DNA of 64,000 nt from contig NZ_JAGSPM010000008.1 in NCBI RefSeq assembly GCF_018139645.1, positions 124,001 to 188,000 of the forward strand, written 5' to 3'. The position numbers and the translations under genes are program-made. Positions 9,434-16,710 of the stretch are shown here, piece by piece. The DNA is from Affinundibacterium baiyunense. GTDB taxonomy: Bacteria; Pseudomonadota; Gammaproteobacteria; Burkholderiales; Burkholderiaceae_D. The notes under the pieces were generated by a model, which saw nothing but the letters and a program-made list of their open reading frames with translations, made no database searches and was not told the DNA's origin. Numbering within the stretch: the first letter of the stretch is position 1; each line of letters starts with the position of its first letter.

Positions 9434-9468
9434 TAAGAAAGCCAGTAGCCTTACTGGCTTTCTTATTT
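9434..9468. terminator. Bidirectional intrinsic terminator between pstS-like and Lrp genes
   Basis: Perfect 14-bp stem TAAGAAAGCCAGTA (9434-9447) / TACTGGCTTTCTTA (9452-9465) with loop GCCT. T-rich on the + strand (TCTTATTT) and A-rich on the left, so it can serve the two convergent genes. Confidence 0.85.
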
Positions 9469-9482
9469 GTGAATTGGGCGAT

Positions 9483-9983
9483 TTAACTCATGCCGACTGG
9501 CAGTGCGGTGGTATCTTTAATCTGCTGCAAAGCAAAACTCGATTTCACATCCAGCACCGCAGGATGTTTTAACAAAGTCTCCATCATAAAGCGCGAAAAA
9601 TGGTTCATGTCTTCGACGCGCACCCGCAATAAATAATCCATCTCTCCGGTCATTGCATAGCAAGCGACGACTTCTGGCCATTGCTCGACCGAAGCGGCAA
9701 AATCGATCCGCGGTGAGCGAGAGTTGCCTTTGGCGGGTGTGTCGGTATGTTTCTCTAACCTGACATTAATATAAGCCAATAAGCCGAGCCCAATTTTTTC
9801 TGCTTCTATTAGCGCAACGTACTTGCGTATTACCCCTGCATCTTCTAGTCTTTTGATACGGCGTAGGCAAGGCGATGGAGATAGATTGACGCGTTCTGCG
9901 ACTTCCTGATTCGTCAATCTACCGTCTGCTTGTAAAATCGCTAAAATTTTACGATCAATTTTATCCAGTTCAATTTGAGGCAT
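9483..9983 (-). CDS. Lrp/AsnC family transcriptional regulator
   Basis: DNA-binding regulator: N-terminal winged helix-turn-helix ('LDKIDRKILAILQADGRLTNQEVAERVNLSPSP' region, residues 5-38) followed by a RAM/ligand-binding alpha-beta sandwich ('VEQWPEVVACYAMTGEMDYLL', 'VEDMNHFSRFM'). The ATG at 9983, with AGAG six bases upstream, gives 166 aa; the longer frame would need a TTG. It is divergent from hpd across a 200-bp gap, so it is the obvious candidate regulator of hpd (and phhA), probably responding to an aromatic amino acid. That assignment is inferred from position only. Confidence 0.9.
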   Translation of the reverse strand: MPQIELDKIDRKILAILQADGRLTNQEVAERVNLSPSPCLRRIKRLEDAGVIRKYVALIEAEKIGLGLLAYINVRLEKHTDTPAKGNSRSPRIDFAASVEQWPEVVACYAMTGEMDYLLRVRVEDMNHFSRFMMETLLKHPAVLDVKSSFALQQIKDTTALPVGMS

Positions 9984-10183
9984 GTTCTGCTCTATGTTTG
10001 ATTTTTGTAGCAATATTATTGCTCAAATAGTCGTTGATGTGCAGTATTTTGGAATTTTATGGCGTATTAGAGGCTTTATACTTGCGGATTGATTTGGCGC
10101 AAGGAATCTTTGTTTTGATAGCGATAGATAAATAATCTGACATTGCTTGCATCATAAAAAATGTTTTTTAACCGGAGATAACA

Positions 10184-11302
10184 ATGACCTTCCAAACTTG
10201 GGAAAACCCGATGGGGACAGATGGTTTCGAATTTATCGAATACGCTGCGCCAGAACCAAAAGAACTTGAAAAATTATTTATTGAAATGGGTTTCACTGCG
10301 ATTGCTAAGCATCGCACCAAGAACGTTACTTTGTATCGCCAAGGTGACGTTAACTTTATTATTAACGCCGAACCAAATTCGTTTGCACAACGCTTTGCAC
10401 GCAAGCATGGACCATCCGTGTGCGCATTCGCGATTCGTGTGAAAGATGCCAACTTTGCTTACAAACGTGCGTTGGAATTAGGCGCATGGGGCTTTGATAA
10501 TCAAACTGGCCCAATGGAATTGAATATTCCAGCAATCAAGGGGATTGGCGATTCATTGATTTATTTCGTTGATCGTTGGCAAGGTAAAGATGGCGCTGAA
10601 AAAGGTGCGATCGGTAACATCAGTATTTATGACGCTGACTTCGTAGCGATCCCGGGTGTTGATCCAAATCCAGTTGGTCATGGTTTGACTTACATTGATC
10701 ACCTTACGCACAACGTACACCGTGGACGTATGGCTGAATGGTCTGACTTCTACGAAACTTTGTTTAATTTCCGTGAAATCCGTTACTTTGACATCGCTGG
10801 TAAATTGACTGGCTTGAAATCAAAAGCGATGACTTCTCCATGCGGCAAGATTCGCATTCCAATCAACGAATCTTCGGATGATAAATCTCAAATCTCTGAA
10901 TACTTGGACCTGTATCACGGTGAAGGTGTGCAGCATATCGCGATGGGTACCGATAATGTGTACCAAACTGTCGCCGATATGAAAGCTGCTGGCGTGTCTT
11001 TCCAAGATACGATTGATACTTACTATGATTTGGTCGATCGTCGTTTGCCTGGTCATGGCGAAGACGTGGAAGCCTTGCGCAAATTGCGTGTATTGATTGA
11101 TGGTAAGAGCACAGAAACGACGCGTGAATTGTTGTTGCAGATTTTCACAACGACAGTCATCGGTCCTATTTTCTTCGAAATCATTCAACGCAAAGGCGAT
11201 CAAGGTTTTGGTGAAGGTAATTTCCGTGCCTTGTTTGAATCGATTGAATTGGATCAGATTCGTCGTGGTGTCTTGAAAGACGATACAGCCACTACAGCGT
11301 AA
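10184..11302 (+). CDS. hpd: 4-hydroxyphenylpyruvate dioxygenase
   Basis: Fe(II) enzyme turning 4-hydroxyphenylpyruvate into homogentisate in tyrosine breakdown. The three iron ligands are visible: His173 ('YIDHLTHNV'), His251 ('GVQHIAMGT') and Glu332 ('GPIFFEIIQRKG'), with the C-terminal 'GFGEGNFRALFESIE' helix that gates the active site. 372 aa, normal for the bacterial form. GGAG precedes the ATG. Followed by a terminator and then phhA, forming a two-step route Phe to Tyr to (transaminase) to homogentisate. Homogentisate dioxygenase is not in the window. Confidence 0.96.
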   Translation: MTFQTWENPMGTDGFEFIEYAAPEPKELEKLFIEMGFTAIAKHRTKNVTLYRQGDVNFIINAEPNSFAQRFARKHGPSVCAFAIRVKDANFAYKRALELGAWGFDNQTGPMELNIPAIKGIGDSLIYFVDRWQGKDGAEKGAIGNISIYDADFVAIPGVDPNPVGHGLTYIDHLTHNVHRGRMAEWSDFYETLFNFREIRYFDIAGKLTGLKSKAMTSPCGKIRIPINESSDDKSQISEYLDLYHGEGVQHIAMGTDNVYQTVADMKAAGVSFQDTIDTYYDLVDRRLPGHGEDVEALRKLRVLIDGKSTETTRELLLQIFTTTVIGPIFFEIIQRKGDQGFGEGNFRALFESIELDQIRRGVLKDDTATTA

Positions 11303-11347
11303 TTCGTCACAAGCAAATTACGACACGAACAAAAAAGAGCTAACAAC

Positions 11348-11379
11348 AAAAAAAGCTAACAATATGTTAGCTTTTTTTT
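11348..11379 (+). terminator. Intrinsic terminator after hpd, immediately before the phhA ribosome binding site
   Basis: Stem A7-GCTAACA (11348-11361) / TGTTAGC-T7 (11365-11378), loop ATA, with eight T in a row. A second copy of the left arm, AGCTAACA (11338-11345), lies just upstream and could pair with the same right arm. The phhA Shine-Dalgarno GGAG begins at the very next base (11380). Confidence 0.85.
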
Positions 11380-11391
11380 GGAGACAAATTG

Positions 11392-12276
11392 ATGGATACC
11401 TCAGTTTCAAATGAAGATTTCTTGGCGACGGTAGCCGAAAAATCGAATGGTGCTGCCTTACGTGGTGATTACGCGCATATGGACGCACACTATGTGGTGC
11501 AGCAGGATTGGGCTGCCTATACCGAGGCCGAGCATGATCTCTGGCGCAAACTGTACCAACGTCAAATGGCACTCTTGCCGGGACGTGCATGCGATGAATT
11601 TATCGAAGCATTGGCAAAGATGGATATCAGTGCGGGGATTCCGGTGTTCGAAAAAACCTCTAAAGAATTATTCGCTGCAACGGGTTGGACAATTGTTGCG
11701 GTACCAGGCTTGATTCCCGAACTGACATTTTTTGATCATCTGGCGAATCGTCGGTTTCCGGTGACTGTTTGGTTACGTAAGCCCGAAGAATTTAATTACA
11801 TAGTTGAACCCGATGTGTTCCATGATTTCTTCGGTCATGTGCCACTTTTATTTAATCCTGTATTTGCCGACTATATGCAGCGCTACGGTCAGGGTGGTTT
11901 AAAAGCGATGCGGCTCGGTGGCTTGGATGAACTCGCGCGCTTATATTGGTACACGGTGGAGTTTGGTTTGATCAATACACCGGCCGGCATACGTATTTAT
12001 GGCGCGGGCATTTTGTCGTCTGGTGGCGAAGTCGAGTATTGCTTGACGCGTGGTACGAAGTCGCGTCACATTCGTTTGGATATCGAACGCTGCTTGCGTA
12101 CCTTGTACAAAATTGACTCGTATCAAGAGACGTACTTTGTGATCGACAGTTACCAACAGTTATTTGATGGCACTGCACCTGACTTCACCCCGATTTATCA
12201 AAAGTTAAAGTCGATGGATGTGCTGCCAGCAAATACCTTGTTGGCCGACGAAATCGAATTACTTCCCGCGCTTTAA
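11392..12276 (+). CDS. phhA: Phenylalanine 4-hydroxylase
   Basis: Tetrahydrobiopterin-dependent non-haem iron monooxygenase converting Phe to Tyr. Iron ligands His144 and His149 ('DVFHDFFGHVPLL') and Glu190 ('WYTVEFGL') are all in place, as is the substrate loop 'GAGILSSGGEVEY'. 294 aa, a bacterial single-domain form without the ACT regulatory domain. The start is the ATG at 11392 with GGAG eight bases upstream; the in-frame TTG before it is unlikely. There is no room for a promoter between the hpd terminator and this gene, so it must be made by read-through or from a promoter inside hpd or its 3' end. No pterin dehydratase (phhB) is adjacent. Confidence 0.96.
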   Translation: MDTSVSNEDFLATVAEKSNGAALRGDYAHMDAHYVVQQDWAAYTEAEHDLWRKLYQRQMALLPGRACDEFIEALAKMDISAGIPVFEKTSKELFAATGWTIVAVPGLIPELTFFDHLANRRFPVTVWLRKPEEFNYIVEPDVFHDFFGHVPLLFNPVFADYMQRYGQGGLKAMRLGGLDELARLYWYTVEFGLINTPAGIRIYGAGILSSGGEVEYCLTRGTKSRHIRLDIERCLRTLYKIDSYQETYFVIDSYQQLFDGTAPDFTPIYQKLKSMDVLPANTLLADEIELLPAL

Positions 12277-12285
12277 ATCACTGCG

Positions 12286-12322
12286 GTGCGTGACGGCTAA
12301 GGTGGTCACGCACTTTCTTTAT
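12286..12322 (+). terminator. Probable terminator after phhA
   Basis: 9-bp stem GTGCGTGAC (12286-12294) / GTCACGCAC (12305-12313), 10-nt loop, followed by TTTCTTTAT. Confidence 0.65.
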
Positions 12323-12504
12323 CTAGTTAGTTTGACATTGCGTTGGTACTAACATGTACTGACTTCTGCTAACTACGTCTCAGGCTTTCAAGTTGTAGGT
12401 AATCCCTAAGCTAGTCCTTAATTTTGCCATCGGTAGTTCGAATGGCGAATGGTTTGCGTTGCACTGGCGATTTACTATTTCTGATCATTTTCGGGAGTGT
12501 AAAT

Positions 12505-13299
12505 ATGCAACGTAGAGATTTTATAAAAATCGGGTGCGTGCTAAGTGCCAGTTTGGGGCTCAGTTCAGTTGGTTTTGCACAAGTACAAAATCTGAATGAT
12601 GCGATCAACAAGGCAGGGCGACAGCGCATGTTATCGCAACGTTTGGCGAAAGCCTATTTGCAGATTGGTATGGGGGTTGATCTCGACCAATCTCGAAAAA
12701 TCTTGGACGCTTCTGCTGCGCTGTTTGATCGTCAATTGATCGAATTAAAAAATTTTAAGACGACAGCCGAGATCAAAGATGGGATTTTGAAATCGGATAA
12801 GACTTGGCTGGTGTACAAAGATTTACTACTAGGCAAAGCCGCCAATCCTAGCGATGCAAAGCAAGTGCTCCAGATGAGTGATTCACTACTCACGATGGCC
12901 GATCAAGTGACGCAACAATTGGAAAAGCAGGCGAATTCCGCTGCTGGCAAATTAGTGAATATCGCTGGGCGTCAGCGCATGCTCTCGCAACGCATGGCAA
13001 AGATGTATCAAGCCATACAGTGGGAAGTCGTGGAAGCGTCGAGTATGCAATCTTTGGAAACAATACGAAAAGAATTTAATAGCAATATGCAGCTATTAGA
13101 ATCCAATGCAGACACCACCAAATCTATCCAGAATGAATTGAAGTTGGCGCGTCAGCAATGGGCGTATTTTGATCACGCCATTCGGCAGCCTGCTGATCCA
13201 CGTATGCGCCAGCAATATGCAACCACAGTGGCGACAACCAGCGAGCGCATTTTGCAGCAAATGGATATTGTTACAGGCTTGTACCAAGCGCTCAGTTAA
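12505..13299 (+). CDS. Tat-exported protein made of two PilJ/NarX-like P-box modules
   Basis: 264 aa from the ATG at 12505, with GGGAG eight bases upstream. It begins with MQRRDFIKIGC, a twin-arginine signal (RRDFIK) followed by a hydrophobic stretch ending GFAQ. Two copies of the PilJ N-terminal module follow: 'NKAGRQRMLSQRLAKAY' and 'NIAGRQRMLSQRMAKMY', each followed by helices ending in a Trp-containing segment (TWLVYKDLL; QWAYFDHAI). In NarX-type sensors the equivalent 'AGxxRMxSxR' P-box binds nitrate or nitrite. Here no membrane anchor or signalling domain follows, so it is likely a free periplasmic ligand binder. A paralogue lies at 7393-8217. Function unknown. Confidence 0.75.
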   Translation: MQRRDFIKIGCVLSASLGLSSVGFAQVQNLNDAINKAGRQRMLSQRLAKAYLQIGMGVDLDQSRKILDASAALFDRQLIELKNFKTTAEIKDGILKSDKTWLVYKDLLLGKAANPSDAKQVLQMSDSLLTMADQVTQQLEKQANSAAGKLVNIAGRQRMLSQRMAKMYQAIQWEVVEASSMQSLETIRKEFNSNMQLLESNADTTKSIQNELKLARQQWAYFDHAIRQPADPRMRQQYATTVATTSERILQQMDIVTGLYQALS

Positions 13300-13349
13300 G
13301 ATCACCTAGGATCACTTAGGCTCAACTAAGTTCGCCTAAGCTCAATTGA
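13290..13349 (+). repeat. Six degenerate decamers in tandem, each ending in a stop triplet
   Basis: Units of exactly 10 nt: gctcagttaa, gatcacctag, gatcacttag, gctcaactaa, gttcgcctaa, gctcaattga. The first unit contains the stop codon of the PilJ-like gene. Because the period is 10, the terminal TAA/TAG/TGA triplets fall in all three frames in turn. Confidence 0.75.
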
Positions 13350-13429
13350 GTGCGCGTTGCTAGATGTGGCAATGAGTGACGGTGTTCATCGTTAATCGCG
13401 TGTGTTATCTATGCAATACGTAATGTCAG

Positions 13430-13457
13430 CGCCAATCGATTGATTGGCGTTTTTTTT
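13430..13457 (+). terminator. Intrinsic terminator for the Tat-exported PilJ-like gene
   Basis: Stem CGCCAATC (13430-13437) / GATTGGCG (13442-13449), loop GATT, followed by eight T. It ends just before the 3' end of the convergent acyltransferase gene. Confidence 0.85.
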
Positions 13458-13465
13458 GATGAGGT

Positions 13466-14362
13466 TTACTGATGTGTATCTTGAAATTGCTGGGTATTTT
13501 TGTAGACGCTTGCTTCACCTTGTGGTCGTGTTTTGAAGCGGCGGTGGGTCCAGAAATATTCGGCTGGCATCTTCAAGATTTCTGATTCGATATAGGCGTT
13601 CATAAAACGGGTAGAGCTAACGATATCGGTATGCGGGTAGTCTTCCCAAGCTTGATCAAACTTCACATTCCAACCATCGTAGCCCGGACGTATGCTGGCG
13701 ATCACCGGAATCACTTTGGCATGAGTTGCCGCGGCAATTCGTGGCAATGCGGTGAGTGTCGCAGCGGGGACACCAAAGAAGGGCACAAATTCTGCATCTT
13801 TGGCACCAAAATCCATGTCGGGTAACATGAAGAATGGCAGATTTTCCTTCATCGCGCGAATGATAGGTTTGACACCTTCTGCACGTGAAAATAATTTTAC
13901 TGGACGAAAACGTGAGCGACCTTTGCGCAACGCCTTATCGAAAGTTTTGTTTCTTTGCGTGGTGTAGATCGAGCAGAGTGAAGATTCCAACATTACTGCA
14001 ACACCCGCAACATCGAGACTCACAAAATGTGGGCACATGAAAATTGTTGGTGAGCTCGTCATTTCCGCCACCGGCATGGCATAGTCGACATGAATTAATT
14101 TACGTAGACGGCGTTCGGAAGACCACCAGAGAATACCTCGTTCCAATACGCTACGCACATAGACTTGAAAATGGCGTCGCGTGATTTTCTTTCTTTCTGA
14201 CTCTGGCATTTGCGGAAAACATAAGCGCAGATTCGTTAAACAGATATGGCGACGGCGACTCAAAATGAGATATAAAAGACTACCTAAGCCTTCGCCAATA
14301 CGCGCCAAGATCGGCAGCGGCAACCAGTGCAGCAGCCACATAATTAGTACGGCAAATCTCAT
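13466..14362 (-). CDS. lpxL: Lipid A biosynthesis acyltransferase (LpxL/HtrB family), second of pair
   Basis: Inner-membrane enzyme adding a secondary acyl chain from acyl-ACP to lipid A. One N-terminal membrane helix (VLIMWLLHWLPLPILARIG), then the catalytic HX4D motif in 'CPHFVSLDVAG', the 'FFMLPDMDFG' block and the C-terminal 'EYFWTHRRFKTRP', all hallmarks of the family. 298 aa. It overlaps the upstream acyltransferase by 4 bp (14359-14362), so the pair is translationally coupled. The two differ enough to suggest different acyl positions or chain lengths, but which is laurate-like and which myristate-like cannot be decided here. Confidence 0.9.
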   Translation of the reverse strand: MRFAVLIMWLLHWLPLPILARIGEGLGSLLYLILSRRRHICLTNLRLCFPQMPESERKKITRRHFQVYVRSVLERGILWWSSERRLRKLIHVDYAMPVAEMTSSPTIFMCPHFVSLDVAGVAVMLESSLCSIYTTQRNKTFDKALRKGRSRFRPVKLFSRAEGVKPIIRAMKENLPFFMLPDMDFGAKDAEFVPFFGVPAATLTALPRIAAATHAKVIPVIASIRPGYDGWNVKFDQAWEDYPHTDIVSSTRFMNAYIESEILKMPAEYFWTHRRFKTRPQGEASVYKNTQQFQDTHQ

Positions 14363-15219
14363 GCGTTTTCCTGTGATTGGGTTTCTTCTGGACCAGTGAC
14401 ACCATCTGGTTTTTTATAGCGGTGATAACTCCAGAAATACTGACTTGGCACCTTGGCGATGAGTTTTTCCATTGCTTGATTAATCGCGCGGGCTTGTTGT
14501 GCGGCGTCGCCGTCGAGTGACTCAGTAAAGGGAACAAAGCGTTGCACGAAGCCACGACCGAAAGGCAGGCGCTCGGCATAGGTCAAGATAATTGGCGCAC
14601 CTGTCATCGCCGCTAATTTGGCAGATAAAGTCATGGTGTAAGCTGGTTTCCCAAAAAAATCAGCCCACACGCCTTCACCCTCTTGCGGTACTTGGTCGGG
14701 TAATAAGCCGATCGCTTCGCCTTTTTTTAAGGCTTTAGCCAAAGCACGAACGCCGGATAAATTAGCGGGTGCTAATAACATGCCACTGGATGCGCGTGCG
14801 TCTTCAAGTAGCGGCTTCAAAGCGTCTTTTTTTGGCTGTCTGTATAGCACAGTCATTTTGGTGCGTAAGGCGATAGATTTTCCAGACAGTTCAAAACAAC
14901 CTAAATGCGGTGTCAAAAAAATCACGCCTTTTTTGGCATCAATCGCAGCCTGCGCGATTTCCCAATTTTCTAATCGAACCTTGGCGGCCAATCGTTCTGG
15001 TTTGCCTAACCAAATCAGCGGCAATTCCATAATATTTTTGCCAGCTTCGCGCAATGCGACACCGACTTGCCCTTCGCAAGAGGCGAGTGCCATATTGCTA
15101 CGCATGCGTTTGCGATAAGTTGGCGATAGGGCGTACACCACATAGCCAAGAATGACACCGACAAAGTGCAGGACAGGAAGTGGGAAAACCGATAAAAAAC
15201 GGAACAGACGAATTAACAT
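14359..15219 (-). CDS. lpxL: Lipid A biosynthesis acyltransferase (LpxL/LpxM family), first of pair
   Basis: Same family as its downstream neighbour: N-terminal membrane helix (LSVFPLPVLHFVGVILGYVV), catalytic HX4E in 'TPHLGCFELSG', 'GLLPDQVPQEGEG' and C-terminal 'QYFWSYHRYKKP'. 286 aa. It is the first gene of a two-gene unit that diverges from metK; lpxL pairs beside metK are a familiar Burkholderiales arrangement. The shared 285-bp intergenic region must carry this gene's promoter as well as the long metK leader. Confidence 0.9.
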   Translation of the reverse strand: MLIRLFRFLSVFPLPVLHFVGVILGYVVYALSPTYRKRMRSNMALASCEGQVGVALREAGKNIMELPLIWLGKPERLAAKVRLENWEIAQAAIDAKKGVIFLTPHLGCFELSGKSIALRTKMTVLYRQPKKDALKPLLEDARASSGMLLAPANLSGVRALAKALKKGEAIGLLPDQVPQEGEGVWADFFGKPAYTMTLSAKLAAMTGAPIILTYAERLPFGRGFVQRFVPFTESLDGDAAQQARAINQAMEKLIAKVPSQYFWSYHRYKKPDGVTGPEETQSQENA

Positions 15220-15295
15220 GAGTCTGGAAATGATGGTGAATTACTAAGAGTGATGGATTTTTTCATATTGATACACCTCAAAAATCTAAGGCAAT

Positions 15296-15325
15296 TCGAC
15301 ATGAATCCTGTAAGAGGCGTAAAAT
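15296..15325 (+). promoter_or_regulatory. Candidate sigma-70 promoter for metK
   Basis: TCGACA (15296-15301) and TAAAAT (15320-15325) separated by 18 nt. Initiation near 15332 would give a leader of about 170 nt containing the whole putative riboswitch. Matched by eye only. Confidence 0.35.
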
Positions 15326-15396
15326 AGCACATATTGGCACCTGAATGAAATGATGCAGAGCGATCTGTCAGCATATCTTGAAGTAAATCAGGCGCC

Positions 15397-15505
15397 CCCG
15401 CCGAGTTAAATAGACAACTTGCGAAGCGGGTAATAAATTTCGCTAAAGCGTCGCAGGAACTCTTTCTTACTGCGACTTTACGTCACATTTTATAGGAGCC
15501 TGCGA
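15397..15505 (+). promoter_or_regulatory. Putative SAM-II-type riboswitch and start-codon switch in the metK leader
   Basis: An H-type pseudoknot can be drawn: P1 CCCGC (15397-15401)/GCGGG (15426-15430); loop 1 with GAGTTAAA; P2b GAC (15413-15415)/GTC (15450-15452); P2a TTGC (15419-15422)/GCTAA (15442-15446); an 11-nt loop 3, TAATAAATTTC. The order and the words TTGC, AATAAAT and GCTAAA agree with the SAM-II class as I remember it; the usual GATTT is GAGTT here. Downstream, TCGCAG(G) at 15451-15457 can pair either with CTGCGA (15470-15475) or with CCTGCGA (15499-15505), which reaches the metK start codon just after the AGGAG at 15494-15498. Placement before the SAM synthetase gene fits feedback control. 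Fold and class were judged by eye. Confidence 0.7.
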
Positions 15506-16683
15506 TGGCAAATGATTTTCTCTTCACCTCAGAATCAGTTTCTGAAGGTCACCCAGACAAAGTTGCGGATCAAATTTCTGATGCAATTTTAGATGCAATC
15601 TTCGAGCAAGACCCACGTTCCCGCGTAGCTGCTGAAACCCTTGTGAATACTGGCTTAGTGGTATTAGCTGGCGAGATCACGACGAATGCACATGTCGATT
15701 ATATTCAAGTTGCACGCGATACCATCAAGCGTATTGGTTACGATAATACCGAATATGGTATTGATTACAAAGGCTGTGCGGTTTTGGTGGCTTACGATAA
15801 GCAATCGAATGATATCGCGCAAGGTGTTGATCATGCATCCGATGACCATTTGAATACAGGCGCGGGCGATCAAGGTTTGATGTTTGGTTATGCTTGTGAC
15901 GAAACGCCAGAACTCATGCCCGCACCGATCTACTACGCGCATCGTTTGGTAGAGCGCCAAGCGCAATTGCGTAAAGATGGTCGCTTGCCGTTCTTGCGTC
16001 CTGATGCAAAAGGTCAAGTGACGATGCGTTATGTTGATGGCAAACCGCACAGTATCGATACAGTCGTTTTGTCGACACAACATAGCCCAGATCAAAGCGA
16101 TGGTAATAAGATGAAGCCATCGTTTATCGAAGCAGTTGTTGAGGAAATTATTCGTCCAGTATTGCCAGCAGAGTGGTTGAAAGATACGAAGTTCTTGATC
16201 AATCCTACCGGTCGCTTCGTGATCGGTGGTCCACAAGGTGATTGTGGTTTAACTGGTCGTAAAATCATCGTTGATACTTACGGCGGTGCTTGCCCTCACG
16301 GTGGCGGCGCTTTCTCTGGTAAAGATCCTACAAAAGTCGATCGTTCTGCCGCCTATGCGGCACGCTATGTGGCGAAAAATATTGTCGCAGCTGGTTTGGC
16401 AAAGCAGTGTCAGATTCAAGTGGCGTATGCGATTGGCGTGGCACGTCCTATGAATGTGACGGTGTACACTGAAGGTACGGGCGTAATTCCAGATGAGCAA
16501 ATCGCTGCTTTAGTGAACGAGTATTTTGATTTGCGTCCACGTGGCATTATTCAAATGCTTGATTTATTGCGTCCAATTTATCAAAAGACTGCAGCATACG
16601 GTCACTTCGGACGTGAAGAACCTGAATTCACTTGGGAACGTACTGACAAAGCGCAAATCTTACGCGCTGCCGCTGGTTTGTAA
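15505..16683 (+). CDS. metK: S-adenosylmethionine synthetase
   Basis: Makes SAM from methionine and ATP as a cytoplasmic tetramer. The whole sequence is canonical: '[13 protein letters not shown]' (ATP and Mg), '[12 protein letters not shown]' loop, '[19 protein letters not shown]' region and the '[23 protein letters not shown]' signature (K+ and phosphate binding). 392 aa. AGGAG six bases before the ATG. The long leader with a SAM-II-like pseudoknot suggests product feedback. Its terminator lies 76 bp past the stop, inside the next open frame. Confidence 0.98.
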   Translation: MANDFLFTSESVSEGHPDKVADQISDAILDAIFEQDPRSRVAAETLVNTGLVVLAGEITTNAHVDYIQVARDTIKRIGYDNTEYGIDYKGCAVLVAYDKQSNDIAQGVDHASDDHLNTGAGDQGLMFGYACDETPELMPAPIYYAHRLVERQAQLRKDGRLPFLRPDAKGQVTMRYVDGKPHSIDTVVLSTQHSPDQSDGNKMKPSFIEAVVEEIIRPVLPAEWLKDTKFLINPTGRFVIGGPQGDCGLTGRKIIVDTYGGACPHGGGAFSGKDPTKVDRSAAYAARYVAKNIVAAGLAKQCQIQVAYAIGVARPMNVTVYTEGTGVIPDEQIAALVNEYFDLRPRGIIQMLDLLRPIYQKTAAYGHFGREEPEFTWERTDKAQILRAAAGL

Positions 16684-16710
16684 TTTATTGATTCATTGGA
16701 TTTATTCTTC

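Noticed and set aside
9984-10013. N-terminal extension of the Lrp regulator
   Set aside because: It would start at TTG; the ATG at 9983 has a ribosome site and gives the normal family length.
13466-15219. Tandem acyltransferases as a recent duplication
   Set aside because: The two proteins share motifs but differ throughout and have different catalytic variants (HX4D and HX4E), so they are old paralogues, normal for lipid A synthesis.
15296-15505. SAM-I riboswitch
   Set aside because: None of the SAM-I landmarks (kink-turn with AGAGNGGNGGAGGGA-type core, four-way junction) is present; the pseudoknot type fits instead.
15664-16236. 190-codon minus-strand frame within metK
   Set aside because: Antisense of metK; composition (His/Ile/Trp-rich) is that of a mirror frame and there is no ribosome site.
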